The notes beneath the pieces were generated by a model, which was given only the letters and a program-made list of their open reading frames with translations, was not told the DNA's origin and did not search any database. From the NCBI GenBank assembly GCA_913054135.1, contig CAJXJK010000005.1:124001-188000 (forward strand): a stretch of DNA of 64,000 bases. The letters are read 5' to 3'. A program made the translations under genes and the position numbers. Below, in pieces: positions 8,299 to 17,280 of the stretch (its first letter is position 1; each line of letters begins with the position of its first letter). Origin of the DNA: an uncultured Flavobacteriales bacterium. GTDB lineage: Bacteria; Bacteroidota; Bacteroidia; Flavobacteriales_D; Crocinitomicaceae.

Positions 8299-8921
8299 CA
8301 ACCACAGTACCAATCAACAGTCAAGCTGCTATTGATAGAATCTCTAGTGAAATTGTAATAACATCCTGCTCCGTCTGGTCCGTATTCTGTTGAATCTTCG
8401 TTCCAAGTGTTTTCTTCATCAAGCATCAAAGGGTAAAGAATTCTAATAAAGTTTTGTTTGTCTGTGCAAGGCGTTGAGATGTATCCTGTAGCTCCAGCTT
8501 CTGGGTACTGTTCAAAACCAAACTTAATTCCTCCTTCAAAATACTGTTCCCAAACAAGAGGCGACATCTCATACATTGTATCCCGCTTCGTGATTGATTT
8601 TGTACTTACTGAATCAAGATGTGTTGAGGTGTACATATACATGAGCTCATAACTCCATGGGAAAAAATGTCTCAATGAATCTTGCTCCATCCATCTTAAA
8701 AAAGTTGGATCGATTTCAGGTAAACAGCCATCATATTCTCCTTGAAACTGGATCTTTGATAAATCATAAGACTCCTCATCTTCATAAACTTCTAGGCTTT
8801 CTTCAGCCATTTCTTCAATGACCTCTTCAATTAGCTCTTCAGGGAGGATTTCTGAGCTTGTCGTGTCTTCGCTTCCGCAAGAAATTAGTGTAACAAATAG
8901 TAATAGGGCAAAAATTCTCAT
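8295..8921 (-). CDS. Putative lipoprotein, unknown function
   Basis: A 208-residue protein with a lipoprotein signal (MRIFALLLFVTLISC, lipobox LISC-G, cysteine 15). A Glu/Asp/Ser-rich stretch follows (about 17-52), and then a soluble domain rich in aromatic residues with cysteines near 64, 162, 194, 206 and 208 (C-terminus DWYCGC). I do not recognise the domain. Its ATG overlaps the last base of the sppA stop (TAATG), so it is probably co-expressed with sppA. Its own stop overlaps manC on the other strand. A role at the cell envelope is inferred from the signal only. Confidence 0.8.
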   Translation of the reverse strand: MRIFALLLFVTLISCGSEDTTSSEILPEELIEEVIEEMAEESLEVYEDEESYDLSKIQFQGEYDGCLPEIDPTFLRWMEQDSLRHFFPWSYELMYMYTSTHLDSVSTKSITKRDTMYEMSPLVWEQYFEGGIKFGFEQYPEAGATGYISTPCTDKQNFIRILYPLMLDEENTWNEDSTEYGPDGAGCYYNFTRDSINSSLTVDWYCGC

Positions 8922-10726
8922 TATTTAATCCACATTAAGAATGGTAAACGTGCTTGGTACTTATTTTGAGTACTGATTGACTGCGCATAACCATACATTT
9001 CTCTTAGCTGAAGTTCTAACTGAGATGTTTGTTGAATTGAAGTCTGATTGTCCATTTCTTCTATATTTTCTAAGAACTCAAAAAGGTCATTCTTCTTTTT
9101 CTTTGGGTAGAACTGAAGAGCGATATCTTCTTCACCAATTCCAGCCATTTCAGCAGCATAGTCAATAGCATCATTGATTCCGCCATACTCATCTACTAAT
9201 CCAATTTCAATAGCGTCAGATCCTGCCCAAACTCTTCCCTGTCCAATGCTGTCAACCATTGCTTTTGACATGTTTCTGCCTTCACCTACCTTAGAAATAA
9301 AATCGTCATAAATGATGTCAACACCTTCTTGAACGATAAGCAATTCATCTTCTGATAATTTCTTGTTTAGAGATAGCACTGAATGTTCATTTGTTGAAAC
9401 ATAATCAAAAGTAACTCCCAACTTGTTTTCAAACATTGATCCTGTGTAAGGTATTATTCCGAACACTCCAATAGAACCAGTAATTGTATTTGGCTGAGCA
9501 TAAATTTTGTCGGCAGCACAAGAAATATAATATCCACCTGAAGCAGCAACATTACCCATTGAAACAATTACCGGCTTCCCAGCTTCTCTTGTCAAAACAA
9601 CTTCTCTCCAAATAATATCTGAAGCTAATGCCGATCCTCCCGGAGAATTAACTCTCAAAACAACTGCTTTAATCGTACTGTCTTGTCTCGCGTCTCTGAT
9701 ATATTCAGACATGCTAGTTCCTCCAATTTGACCTGGTTTTCCGTTACCATCTACAATTTCACCTTCAGCAAATATTACGGCGATATTCTTAGGGTCTAAT
9801 ACTTCTAAAGTTCTTTGCTCTTTGGTCTTTTTTAAAGCATATTTTTTGAACGACAACAAATTCAAATCAGTTGACTCTAATGAATCTACTTTACTTTCTA
9901 TGATTTCAAGTACTTCATCATAATACATTGTTCCGTCAGCCATTTTTACATCTACCGCATCACCTGATTGTCTTACTAAAACACTATCAGCAATCTTATT
10001 TAAGTATGCCGGTTTCATGTTCCTTGATTTAGCAACACCATCAACCATTTCATCCCAAAGAGCATTGATAAATTTCTCAGTTTGCTCTCTATTTGCTTCA
10101 GACATTTCAGTGTAAAGTAAAGGCTCAACTGCACTTTTAAACTTGTTGTTTGATCCTCTGATTACTTGCATTTCAACATCCAGTTTCTCAAGAGCTCCCT
10201 TCACAAACATCAACTCAGATCCTAGTCCCAACCAGTTAATCATACCTGAAGGGAAAACATACAATTCATCAGCCACCGAAGAAAGGTAATATGCTGAGGT
10301 GCTATAATTTTCGTGATAAGACACTATAAATTTTCCGCTCTCTTGAAAATCAGCTAAGGCATCTCTAATTTCTTTAACGCTCGCCATTCCTCCTGCGATA
10401 TTGTCGCAGTGTAAGAATATTCCTTTAATTTTTGGGTCTTCTTTGGCAATCTCAATTCCCTCTAAAATCTCCATCAAACCAAATTGTTTTTGAAGAGAGA
10501 AAGTTGAAGGGTCAAAGTTTGCAGTGGTGAAGTCACCAAGAGGATCATTCAATTCCATGTGAAGCACAGTGTCGTTTTGTACCACCAACTTCTTGTCTTC
10601 AAACATTGCATCAAATCCTGCAACTATTGATCTTAAAATCAAAAAGAAAATTCCAATTATAATTAATCCTGAAACTAATGAGCCTAACATACTTGCCCAA
10701 AACGTTTTCCAAAAAGTCATATTCAT
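8921..10726 (-). CDS. sppA: Signal peptide peptidase SppA, 67 kDa type
   Basis: A membrane-anchored serine protease that degrades signal peptides left after secretion. It has one N-terminal membrane segment (about residues 11-35) and two tandem S49 peptidase domains, the long Escherichia coli-like form (601 residues). The catalytic dyad is visible: Lys197 in NNKFKSAVEP of the first domain and Ser396 in NVAASGGYYIS of the second. The glycine-rich turn near 362 (NSPGGSALAS) is also typical. It is followed with a one-base overlap by a small lipoprotein gene. The N-terminal MNMTFWKTFWASMLG is the common start of Bacteroidota SppA. Confidence 0.95.
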   Translation of the reverse strand: MNMTFWKTFWASMLGSLVSGLIIIGIFFLILRSIVAGFDAMFEDKKLVVQNDTVLHMELNDPLGDFTTANFDPSTFSLQKQFGLMEILEGIEIAKEDPKIKGIFLHCDNIAGGMASVKEIRDALADFQESGKFIVSYHENYSTSAYYLSSVADELYVFPSGMINWLGLGSELMFVKGALEKLDVEMQVIRGSNNKFKSAVEPLLYTEMSEANREQTEKFINALWDEMVDGVAKSRNMKPAYLNKIADSVLVRQSGDAVDVKMADGTMYYDEVLEIIESKVDSLESTDLNLLSFKKYALKKTKEQRTLEVLDPKNIAVIFAEGEIVDGNGKPGQIGGTSMSEYIRDARQDSTIKAVVLRVNSPGGSALASDIIWREVVLTREAGKPVIVSMGNVAASGGYYISCAADKIYAQPNTITGSIGVFGIIPYTGSMFENKLGVTFDYVSTNEHSVLSLNKKLSEDELLIVQEGVDIIYDDFISKVGEGRNMSKAMVDSIGQGRVWAGSDAIEIGLVDEYGGINDAIDYAAEMAGIGEEDIALQFYPKKKKNDLFEFLENIEEMDNQTSIQQTSQLELQLREMYGYAQSISTQNKYQARLPFLMWIK

Positions 10727-10875
10727 AACGCGAGTGTTTTAAAGATGTAAAAGTAGTAGATAAATCGGCTAGGATGAACATTTTAGTGTAAATGGATGAA
10801 AGAAATGTTGAGAATTAATTTTTAAGGATAAAGGGTGATGCAATAAATGCAATTCATTTCTGTTAATTTAGCGCC

Positions 10876-11997
10876 GTGGGTAAGCCTCAAAAAGCGTACA
10901 TATCTGTTACTAATGATCTTTTTACTGACCAAAGAGTAAGAAAGGTATGTGAGTTTTTAGCGGCGAATGATTTTGAAGTCACACTGGTAGGACGAAGGTT
11001 GAAAAACAGCCAGGATATGCCTTCAAACTTGAAGTACAAAACAAAACGCTTTCCCCTTTGGTTTACGAGAGGTCCTAAATTCTATGCTTCTTATAATTTG
11101 AGGTTGTTTGTTTATCTGCTATTTCGCAGAGCAGATCTCTTAATTTCAAATGACTTAGACACGCTTTACGCAAATCATTGGGCCCGAAAGTTCAAGCGAA
11201 ATTGTAAACTAGTTTATGATTCACATGAGTACTATTGCGGAACTCCAGAGTTAGTGAGTAGGCCAAAAGTTCAGAATTTTTGGAGAAAGATTGAAAAAAG
11301 GTGTTTACCTAAAGTTGATGCAATGTATACCGTCAACGAGTCAATTGCAGATTTGTATCGAGAAGAATATGGAATGGATGTAAAGGTGGTGAGAAACATT
11401 ACTGACGGTAATTTACCACCTTTTGATATGACCAGAAAACAGCTTGGTTTACCTCTAAATAAAAAGGTGGTTATCATGCAAGGTGCTGGTATCAATATAG
11501 ATAGAGGAGGTGAAGAGATGATTGAGGCAATTCAGCAAGTTGATAATGCTGTTTTGGCAATTGTTGGAGATGGAGATGTGGTGCCTGATTTAAAGAAGAA
11601 GGTTAGTGAAGAAGGTTGGAAAGAGAAAGTGCTATTCTTTGGGAAGCGCCCTTATGCTGAGTTGATGAATTTTACGGCACTTTCAGATGTCGGAATCTCA
11701 TTGGATAAGGACAGTAACATCAACTATAGATTTTCATTGCCAAATAAGATTTTTGATTACATCCATGCTGGCATTCCATTGTTTGTTTCGGACCTGAAAG
11801 AGGTCGCATCTATTGTAAGAAAGTATGAAGTTGGTGTAGTTTGCTCTTCGCACAAAATTGAAGATATTGCTAAAGAACTAATTGCTCTTTTGAAGGATGA
11901 TAGTGCGCAGCTAAGGTATAGAGAGAATACAAAAAAGGCGGCAGCTGAACTGAATTGGCAAAAGGAAACTGAAGTGCTAAAAGAAATATATTTGTAA
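10876..11997 (+). CDS. Glycosyltransferase (GT4-like, GT-B fold)
   Basis: A 373-residue GT-B glycosyltransferase starting at GTG 10876. The N-terminus (AYISVTNDLFTDQRVRKVCEFLAANDFEVTLVGR) is the usual Bacteroidota form in which DxRVxK follows the first strand. The C-terminal donor-binding half has QGAGINIDRGGEEMIEA near 201, VGDGDVVPDLK near 232 and the conserved region PNKIFDYIHAGIPLFVSDLKE near 290-310, where GT4 enzymes bind the nucleotide sugar. It is most likely cytoplasmic and builds a surface glycan. It is followed in the same frame, after a single TAA, by a second glycosyltransferase. Confidence 0.88.
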   Translation: MGKPQKAYISVTNDLFTDQRVRKVCEFLAANDFEVTLVGRRLKNSQDMPSNLKYKTKRFPLWFTRGPKFYASYNLRLFVYLLFRRADLLISNDLDTLYANHWARKFKRNCKLVYDSHEYYCGTPELVSRPKVQNFWRKIEKRCLPKVDAMYTVNESIADLYREEYGMDVKVVRNITDGNLPPFDMTRKQLGLPLNKKVVIMQGAGINIDRGGEEMIEAIQQVDNAVLAIVGDGDVVPDLKKKVSEEGWKEKVLFFGKRPYAELMNFTALSDVGISLDKDSNINYRFSLPNKIFDYIHAGIPLFVSDLKEVASIVRKYEVGVVCSSHKIEDIAKELIALLKDDSAQLRYRENTKKAAAELNWQKETEVLKEIYL

Positions 11998-12000
11998 GCT

Positions 12001-13161
12001 ATCGAAAATAACAAGTTACATATAATAGCCTTTGATGTTCCTTTTCCACCTAACTATGGTGGCATTGCTGATGTCTATTACAAGTTGAAGTCTTTGCATG
12101 AAGCTGGAGCTGAAATAATCTACCATTGTTTTTATTACAAAGGTCACAATCCGCCAACTCAAGAATTAAAAAAGTACTGTTCTGAGCTGCATTACTATGA
12201 GCGTAAAAGGAGTCTATTTAGTTTACTGTTCAGTAAGAAACCCTATGTTGTTGCATCACGTGGAGACTCGACTTTGTTAATGAAGGTTTTATCTCAGCCT
12301 GCCCCCATTTTAATTGACGGAATTCAATGTTCTTATTGGATGATGCACGAAGATTTTAGAGAGCAAAAGTTGATTTTTAGAGCGAATAATATTGAGCACG
12401 ACTACTATGATGGCTTGGCGAACTGGGAGCGCAACCCTCTTAAGAAAATGTATCTAAAAAGAGAGGCAAGAAAACTTCGAAATTATGAAGGGGTACTCAA
12501 AGATGTTGATTTAATATTGAGTGTTGCTAAAATGGATATTGATCACTTTTCGCAATATTCAAAAACGATACACTTGCCACCTTTTTTCAACGATTCTGCT
12601 GAGTCTCATTTCGCCCCTTCTAAAGAAGGAGATGACAAATTTGTTCTGTTTCAAGGTAATCTTTCGGTAAAGGAGAATGAGCATGCGGCGGTTCATATTA
12701 CTCAAAATATTGCACCATTGTCTAATAAGTTTTTCGTGATTGCTGGTTTAAATCCTTCAGCTTATTTGAGAGGAATTATAGATACGCAACCTAATGTGAA
12801 ATTGATAGCTTCTCCTTCTCACGAAGAGATGAACGGATTGATTAGAGATGCCCATGTCAATTTACTGATGACTTTTCAGCAAACTGGGGTTAAATTAAAA
12901 GTGTTGCACGCCTTTCAATCTGGAAAACACATTATAATTAATTCAAAAATGGATGATTCAGGGATTTTTGGTTCTATGTGTGAAGTGATTGATGATTCAA
13001 GGGCAATTTCAAAAAAGATTACCGAATTATTGGATGTTGATTTCACTCAAGAAATGAAGAATGCAAGAGATGAAAAGTTCAATCACATCTATAGTAACAA
13101 GAAGAATGCAAATAAGATCTTAGCTGAAGTTCAGAGAATGAATAAAAAGATTTGGGGATAA
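12001..13161 (+). CDS. Glycosyltransferase-like protein with non-standard start codon
   Basis: Coding similarity clearly begins upstream of the first ordinary start codon. The frame reads IENNKLHIIAFDVPFPPNYG from 12001, the usual N-terminal strand and glycine loop of this Bacteroidota glycosyltransferase group. Between the TAA of the upstream gene (11995-11997) and the TTG at 12085 there is no ATG, GTG or TTG in frame. ATC 12001 is therefore the likely initiator, or the stop is read through. If TTG 12085 were used, the first Rossmann strand and loop would be lost. The C-terminal half (QGNLSVKENEHAAVHI near 212, FQQTGVKLKVLHAFQSGKH near 290) looks like a donor-binding domain. Product of about 386 residues; acceptor unknown. 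Confidence 0.8.
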   Translation: MENNKLHIIAFDVPFPPNYGGIADVYYKLKSLHEAGAEIIYHCFYYKGHNPPTQELKKYCSELHYYERKRSLFSLLFSKKPYVVASRGDSTLLMKVLSQPAPILIDGIQCSYWMMHEDFREQKLIFRANNIEHDYYDGLANWERNPLKKMYLKREARKLRNYEGVLKDVDLILSVAKMDIDHFSQYSKTIHLPPFFNDSAESHFAPSKEGDDKFVLFQGNLSVKENEHAAVHITQNIAPLSNKFFVIAGLNPSAYLRGIIDTQPNVKLIASPSHEEMNGLIRDAHVNLLMTFQQTGVKLKVLHAFQSGKHIIINSKMDDSGIFGSMCEVIDDSRAISKKITELLDVDFTQEMKNARDEKFNHIYSNKKNANKILAEVQRMNKKIWG

Positions 13162-13219
13162 AAGAATTATAAGCTCTCTGATTCCTTTTGGTAATGGAAA
13201 CACGAAACACGAGAAACGT

Positions 13220-13248
13220 CATTTGTCATCTTGCCGAAGCGAAGCTTC
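13220..13248. repeat. Possible remnant of a short dispersed intergenic repeat
   Basis: GTCATCTTGCCGAAGCGAAG near 13225 resembles the GTCATyyTGAGCGAAGCGAAG-type short repeats scattered between genes in many Bacteroidota genomes. A related stretch is found at 61980-62003. Only one diverged copy is present at this place, so the assignment rests on recall of the pattern. Confidence 0.35.
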
Positions 13249-13968
13249 TTACTCAAACTTAGTTTCTGAAAAAGGGTCAAACTCATTCATTGGGTTCAAT
13301 TCAACAACCGTTTGATCTTTAACCTGCATTGTTCTCGAAGGAAATTTCTCCATAATAGTTAAATCATGAGTCGCCATTAAAACAGCAGTTCCCTCTTTTG
13401 CAATTGCCATTAACACGGCCATAATTTCGGCAGATGTTTCGGGATCTAGATTTCCAGTTGGCTCATCTGCAAGAATGAATTCAGGATTATTAATTAGTGC
13501 CCTAGCGATTGAAACCCTTTGCTGCTCTCCACCAGATAATTGGTGAGGCATTTTGTTTTCAATGTGATCTAGACCAACTAGTCTCAATACTTGATCAGCT
13601 CGTTTTTTAATCTCATCTTTCTTTTTCCAACCTGTTGAGCGCATCACGAAACGCAAGTTTTCATGAACAGTTCTGTCTGATAAAAGCTGAAAATCTTGAA
13701 AAACCACACCTAATTTTCTTCTCAAAAAAGGAATTTGCTTTCTTTTTAGGTCGTGAAGAGTTATTCCAGCCACATGACCTTCACCTTTTTCTAAAGGCAA
13801 TTCACCATATAATGTTTTGAGTAAACTACTTTTCCCCATCCCCGTTTTACCAATTAGATATACGAATTCACCTTTGTCTAAGTGAATATTAACGTCTTTC
13901 AAAATTAATTTTTCGCCTTGGTGAATCTCGCCGTGGGCAATAGAAAAGATGTGATTTGTTGTGTCCAT
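13249..13968 (-). CDS. ftsE: FtsE-like ABC transporter ATP-binding protein
   Basis: A 239-residue ATPase with Walker A GKTGMGKS (40-47), Q-loop VVFQDF (88-93), signature LSGGEQQR (144-151), Walker B FILADEP (164-170) and switch His201. Sequence around the Q-loop and QRVSIARALINNP is characteristic of FtsE, which with the membrane protein FtsX regulates cell-wall hydrolases at the division site. No ftsX is adjacent, which is common in Bacteroidota. The gene is divergent from the TPR/barrel operon with a 228-base spacer. A LolD or MacB-type ATPase is the alternative, but FtsE fits better. Confidence 0.9.
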   Translation of the reverse strand: MDTTNHIFSIAHGEIHQGEKLILKDVNIHLDKGEFVYLIGKTGMGKSSLLKTLYGELPLEKGEGHVAGITLHDLKRKQIPFLRRKLGVVFQDFQLLSDRTVHENLRFVMRSTGWKKKDEIKKRADQVLRLVGLDHIENKMPHQLSGGEQQRVSIARALINNPEFILADEPTGNLDPETSAEIMAVLMAIAKEGTAVLMATHDLTIMEKFPSRTMQVKDQTVVELNPMNEFDPFSETKFE

Positions 13969-14196
13969 TCAACTCCAAAAATACGCTTTACAATATTCTT
14001 TTGGCAACATTCTTGTTATATTTTTTGTGAGAGTTATTAACGCATTTCAAAAACGACAATGACAATAAACTTAACAGCACTGCGTTTATAACTTTCACCC
14101 CGCACACATCAAACCCCTTCTCAACGCATTTAATTTTACAAACTTAAAGTTGTATGAAATTTCATTTGACACAACTTTTAAAATTGACAATATTAA

Positions 14197-17100
14197 ATGA
14201 AGAGATTAAGTCTCATATTATTACTTCTGATCGGTTTATCCGCTCATTCACAATGGACAGACAAGTACGCGTCTGACAATGTAGATTTCTATCGTGCTGA
14301 AGAATTGTTTGAAAAAGCAAAATTTTCTGCTGCTCAAGAAGAGTTCAGAGTGTACATGAAAACTCATGAATCTGCAAATCATCCATTTTATGTGAAAGCG
14401 AAGTATTATGACGCATTATGCGCATTATACCTTTATCACCAAGATGCCGAGAAGTTGTTGCTGGCTTTCTTAGCTGAGTACCCTGAGAGCATCTATCGTC
14501 AAGAAGTTTATTTTGAATTAGGAAGATATTATTATCGAAAAAATCTGCACAACAAAGCAATTGATTGGTTCACTCAAGTAGAAGTTTTTGACTTATCAGA
14601 AGATAAAAAACCAGAATATTACTTTAAACTCGGTTACTCTAACTTCAGAAAAAGCAAGCTGACTAAAGCCAGAGATGCCTTTTACGAAATAATCGAGGTT
14701 GAATCTCAGTACAAAGATCCGGCCCTTTATTACTATTCGCACATTGCCTATTCTCAAAAGAATTACGAAGTAGCTCTGAAAGGTTTCAGAAAGCTTGAAA
14801 GTAACGAGAACTTCAAAAAATCTGTACCACCATACATTGCTCAAATTCTATACTTGCAAGGTAAGTATGATGAATTGTTAGAGTATGCGCCACCATTAAT
14901 GGAGGGCGATAACAAGAAGAATTCACTTGAAATGTCTCATTTAATTGGAGACGCTTTCTATAGAGTAGGGAAATATGATGAAGCCGTTCCTTTCTTAGAA
15001 GAATACAACAACAAAAGTGCTACTACCAGAGATGAAGATTATCAATTAGGCTTTGCTTACTTCAGGTCAAATCAAAACATTGAGGCCGTAAAAATGTTTG
15101 ACAAAGTTGCGAAGGTGAAAGATGCTCTGGGCCAAATGGCGCTTTATCATATCGGAGAAGCTTATTTAAAAGAAGAGAATTATCTGTATGCCAGAAATGG
15201 ATTTGAATTGGCGGCAGCTATGCATTTTGACGAAGAAATTGAAGAAGATGCACTTTATCAGTATGCCGTTCTCTCTTACAAATTAGATTACAATCCATTT
15301 GATGAAGCCGTTGAGGCAATGAATCTTTACTTGAAAAGATATCCTGATTCTCCAAGAACGCAAGATATCTATCAATACTTGGTGAATGTTTACACCACCA
15401 TGAAGAATTATAAATCTGCAATGGCTTCTATTGAACGTATTGAAGACAAAGATTTTAAAATGAAAAATGCTTATCAAATGATGGCATACAATAGAGGTGT
15501 AGAGTTGTTTGATGATGGAAAATACCTAGCGAGTAAGCGAGCTTTTGAATTGGCTAGAAAATATCCGGTTGATCCTAAGATAAACGCATTGAGCCATTAC
15601 TGGCAAGCAGAAGCGGACTATAAAAGAGATGATTTTGATGGCGCAATAAGAACATACAGAAAATTCCTTGAGATTCCTGGAAGTTACGGATTGGTTCAGC
15701 ACAATGACGCATATTATAACATTGCTTACTGCTACTTTAAAAAAGGTGATTTTGCTTCGGCAATTCAGAATTTCAGAACTTTTACACAAGATCCAACTGA
15801 GACTTCTCATGTAAAAATAGCTGATGCCTATTTAAGAGTAGGGGATGCTTACTTCGCTAATCCTGACAAAGTAAGGAGAAGAGAAAATGATGAAAACGCC
15901 ATTAAGTTTTACGGACTAGCAATTGCCGAAGATGGAGGTCAAGTGGATTACGCAAAATTCCAAACAGGATTGACTTATGGGTTCATGCAGAACTATGATA
16001 AAAAGGCTTCTACAATGCTTGACATTGTTAATAATCACAGCAAGTCAACATTTGCAGTGCCTGCTTTATATGAAGTTGGTGAGGCTTATAGATTGATGGA
16101 TAATCAACATTATTCTCAAGCTATGAAGTATTACAATCAGTTAATAATTGACCATCCAAAACATCCAAAGGTGATTGACGCAGTATTTCAAATTGCAACA
16201 TTACATTTCATTCAAGAAGAGTATAGATCAGCTGAAAAGCAATACTTGAGAATAATTAATGAGTTTGATGATCCGGTAAAAGAAAAAGAAGCGCTTGCAA
16301 GGTTGAAGGATGTTTACACAGCTCTCAACGAACCGGATAAATACTTCGATTTAATTGCAGAGACTCAAGGACCAGTGAATCAATATGAGAAAGACACCTT
16401 ACTTTATTTCTCTGGATTTCATCAGTATGAAGATTCACTATATGATCAGGCAATTGTTGCTTTCAAACGTTATTTAGCTGAGTTTTCAAACCCAATTTTC
16501 GTAAGAGAAGCTCATTACTACAAAGGTATTTCGCACTTCAAATTAGGGCAAAAAGACATAGCGCATGTTCATTTTAAAGAAGTACTTAAGCGACCAAGTG
16601 GTTTGGGAACAGAGTTTTGTGCAATGGAGGCTTCAAAGTATGAATATGACGCACAAAATTATGATGCAGCAATTGATTATTACGAGAAGTTAGAACAGGC
16701 AGCCTCTTACCCTGGAAATGTATTGGCAGCTCGAATTGGTTTGATGAGGTGTTTCACTTTCAACAAGCGTTTTGACTTGGCTAAACCTTATGCACAAAAA
16801 GTATTGGTTGATCCACTTGCTCTAGATAATGCGAAAATTGAAGCACATTATGTTCTCGGAAAAGCTGATCAAGCAACAGCTAGTTACGAATCAGCAATTG
16901 AACACTATCGTGAAGTAACCAATGAAACAAATGGAGAGATAGCAGCTGAATCACAGTTTAACATTGCATTGATCTTCCACTTGCAAGAAGAGTATTCACT
17001 CTCTGAAGCTGAGGTAAGAATCTTAATGAAAGAACAAGCGGGATATGATTACTGGGTTGCAAAAGCTCTTATTCTTCAAGCCAAAAATTCAATCGGATTA

Positions 17101-17280
17101 GAAGATTATGTTCAAGCAGAGTACACTTTAAATTCAGTGTTGAATGGATACAATAATCCTGATGACGGAATAATAGATGAAGCAAATGAGGTAATGGCAG
17201 TTCTTCAAGGATTGAAAAATAAAGACAAGGATATTCCTGAAGATGGAGATAATACAATTGAGATAGGAGGAGACCAATGA
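14197..17280 (+). CDS. Large secreted TPR protein coupled to an outer-membrane barrel
   Basis: A 1027-residue protein with a signal peptide (MKRLSLILLLLIGLSAHSQ). Almost the whole remainder consists of tetratricopeptide-like helix pairs, e.g. KPEYYFKLGYSNFRKSKLTK near 138, ALYHIGEAYLKEENYLYAR near 313, AYYNIAYCYFKKGDFASAI near 506 and AHYYKGISHFKLGQKDIAHV near 770. It ends in an acidic tail. It is predicted periplasmic or attached to the outer membrane. The stop overlaps the next start by four bases (ATGA), and the last codons contain an AGGAGG ribosome binding site for that gene, so the two products are probably made together. TPR proteins of this size usually act as scaffolds; the function is unknown. 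Confidence 0.88.
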   Translation: MKRLSLILLLLIGLSAHSQWTDKYASDNVDFYRAEELFEKAKFSAAQEEFRVYMKTHESANHPFYVKAKYYDALCALYLYHQDAEKLLLAFLAEYPESIYRQEVYFELGRYYYRKNLHNKAIDWFTQVEVFDLSEDKKPEYYFKLGYSNFRKSKLTKARDAFYEIIEVESQYKDPALYYYSHIAYSQKNYEVALKGFRKLESNENFKKSVPPYIAQILYLQGKYDELLEYAPPLMEGDNKKNSLEMSHLIGDAFYRVGKYDEAVPFLEEYNNKSATTRDEDYQLGFAYFRSNQNIEAVKMFDKVAKVKDALGQMALYHIGEAYLKEENYLYARNGFELAAAMHFDEEIEEDALYQYAVLSYKLDYNPFDEAVEAMNLYLKRYPDSPRTQDIYQYLVNVYTTMKNYKSAMASIERIEDKDFKMKNAYQMMAYNRGVELFDDGKYLASKRAFELARKYPVDPKINALSHYWQAEADYKRDDFDGAIRTYRKFLEIPGSYGLVQHNDAYYNIAYCYFKKGDFASAIQNFRTFTQDPTETSHVKIADAYLRVGDAYFANPDKVRRRENDENAIKFYGLAIAEDGGQVDYAKFQTGLTYGFMQNYDKKASTMLDIVNNHSKSTFAVPALYEVGEAYRLMDNQHYSQAMKYYNQLIIDHPKHPKVIDAVFQIATLHFIQEEYRSAEKQYLRIINEFDDPVKEKEALARLKDVYTALNEPDKYFDLIAETQGPVNQYEKDTLLYFSGFHQYEDSLYDQAIVAFKRYLAEFSNPIFVREAHYYKGISHFKLGQKDIAHVHFKEVLKRPSGLGTEFCAMEASKYEYDAQNYDAAIDYYEKLEQAASYPGNVLAARIGLMRCFTFNKRFDLAKPYAQKVLVDPLALDNAKIEAHYVLGKADQATASYESAIEHYREVTNETNGEIAAESQFNIALIFHLQEEYSLSEAEVRILMKEQAGYDYWVAKALILQAKNSIGLEDYVQAEYTLNSVLNGYNNPDDGIIDEANEVMAVLQGLKNKDKDIPEDGDNTIEIGGDQ
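17265..17270 (+). promoter_or_regulatory. Strong Shine-Dalgarno for the barrel gene
   Basis: AGGAGG lies six bases before the ATG at 17277, inside the last codons of the TPR gene. Canonical Shine-Dalgarno sequences are rare in this window, so it suggests tuned, coupled translation. Confidence 0.6.

Noticed and set aside
14165-14190. TTGACA-like sequences upstream of the TPR gene, resembling a sigma70 -35 box
   Set aside because: Bacteroidota do not use the Escherichia coli consensus, and no matching -7 element was found at correct spacing.
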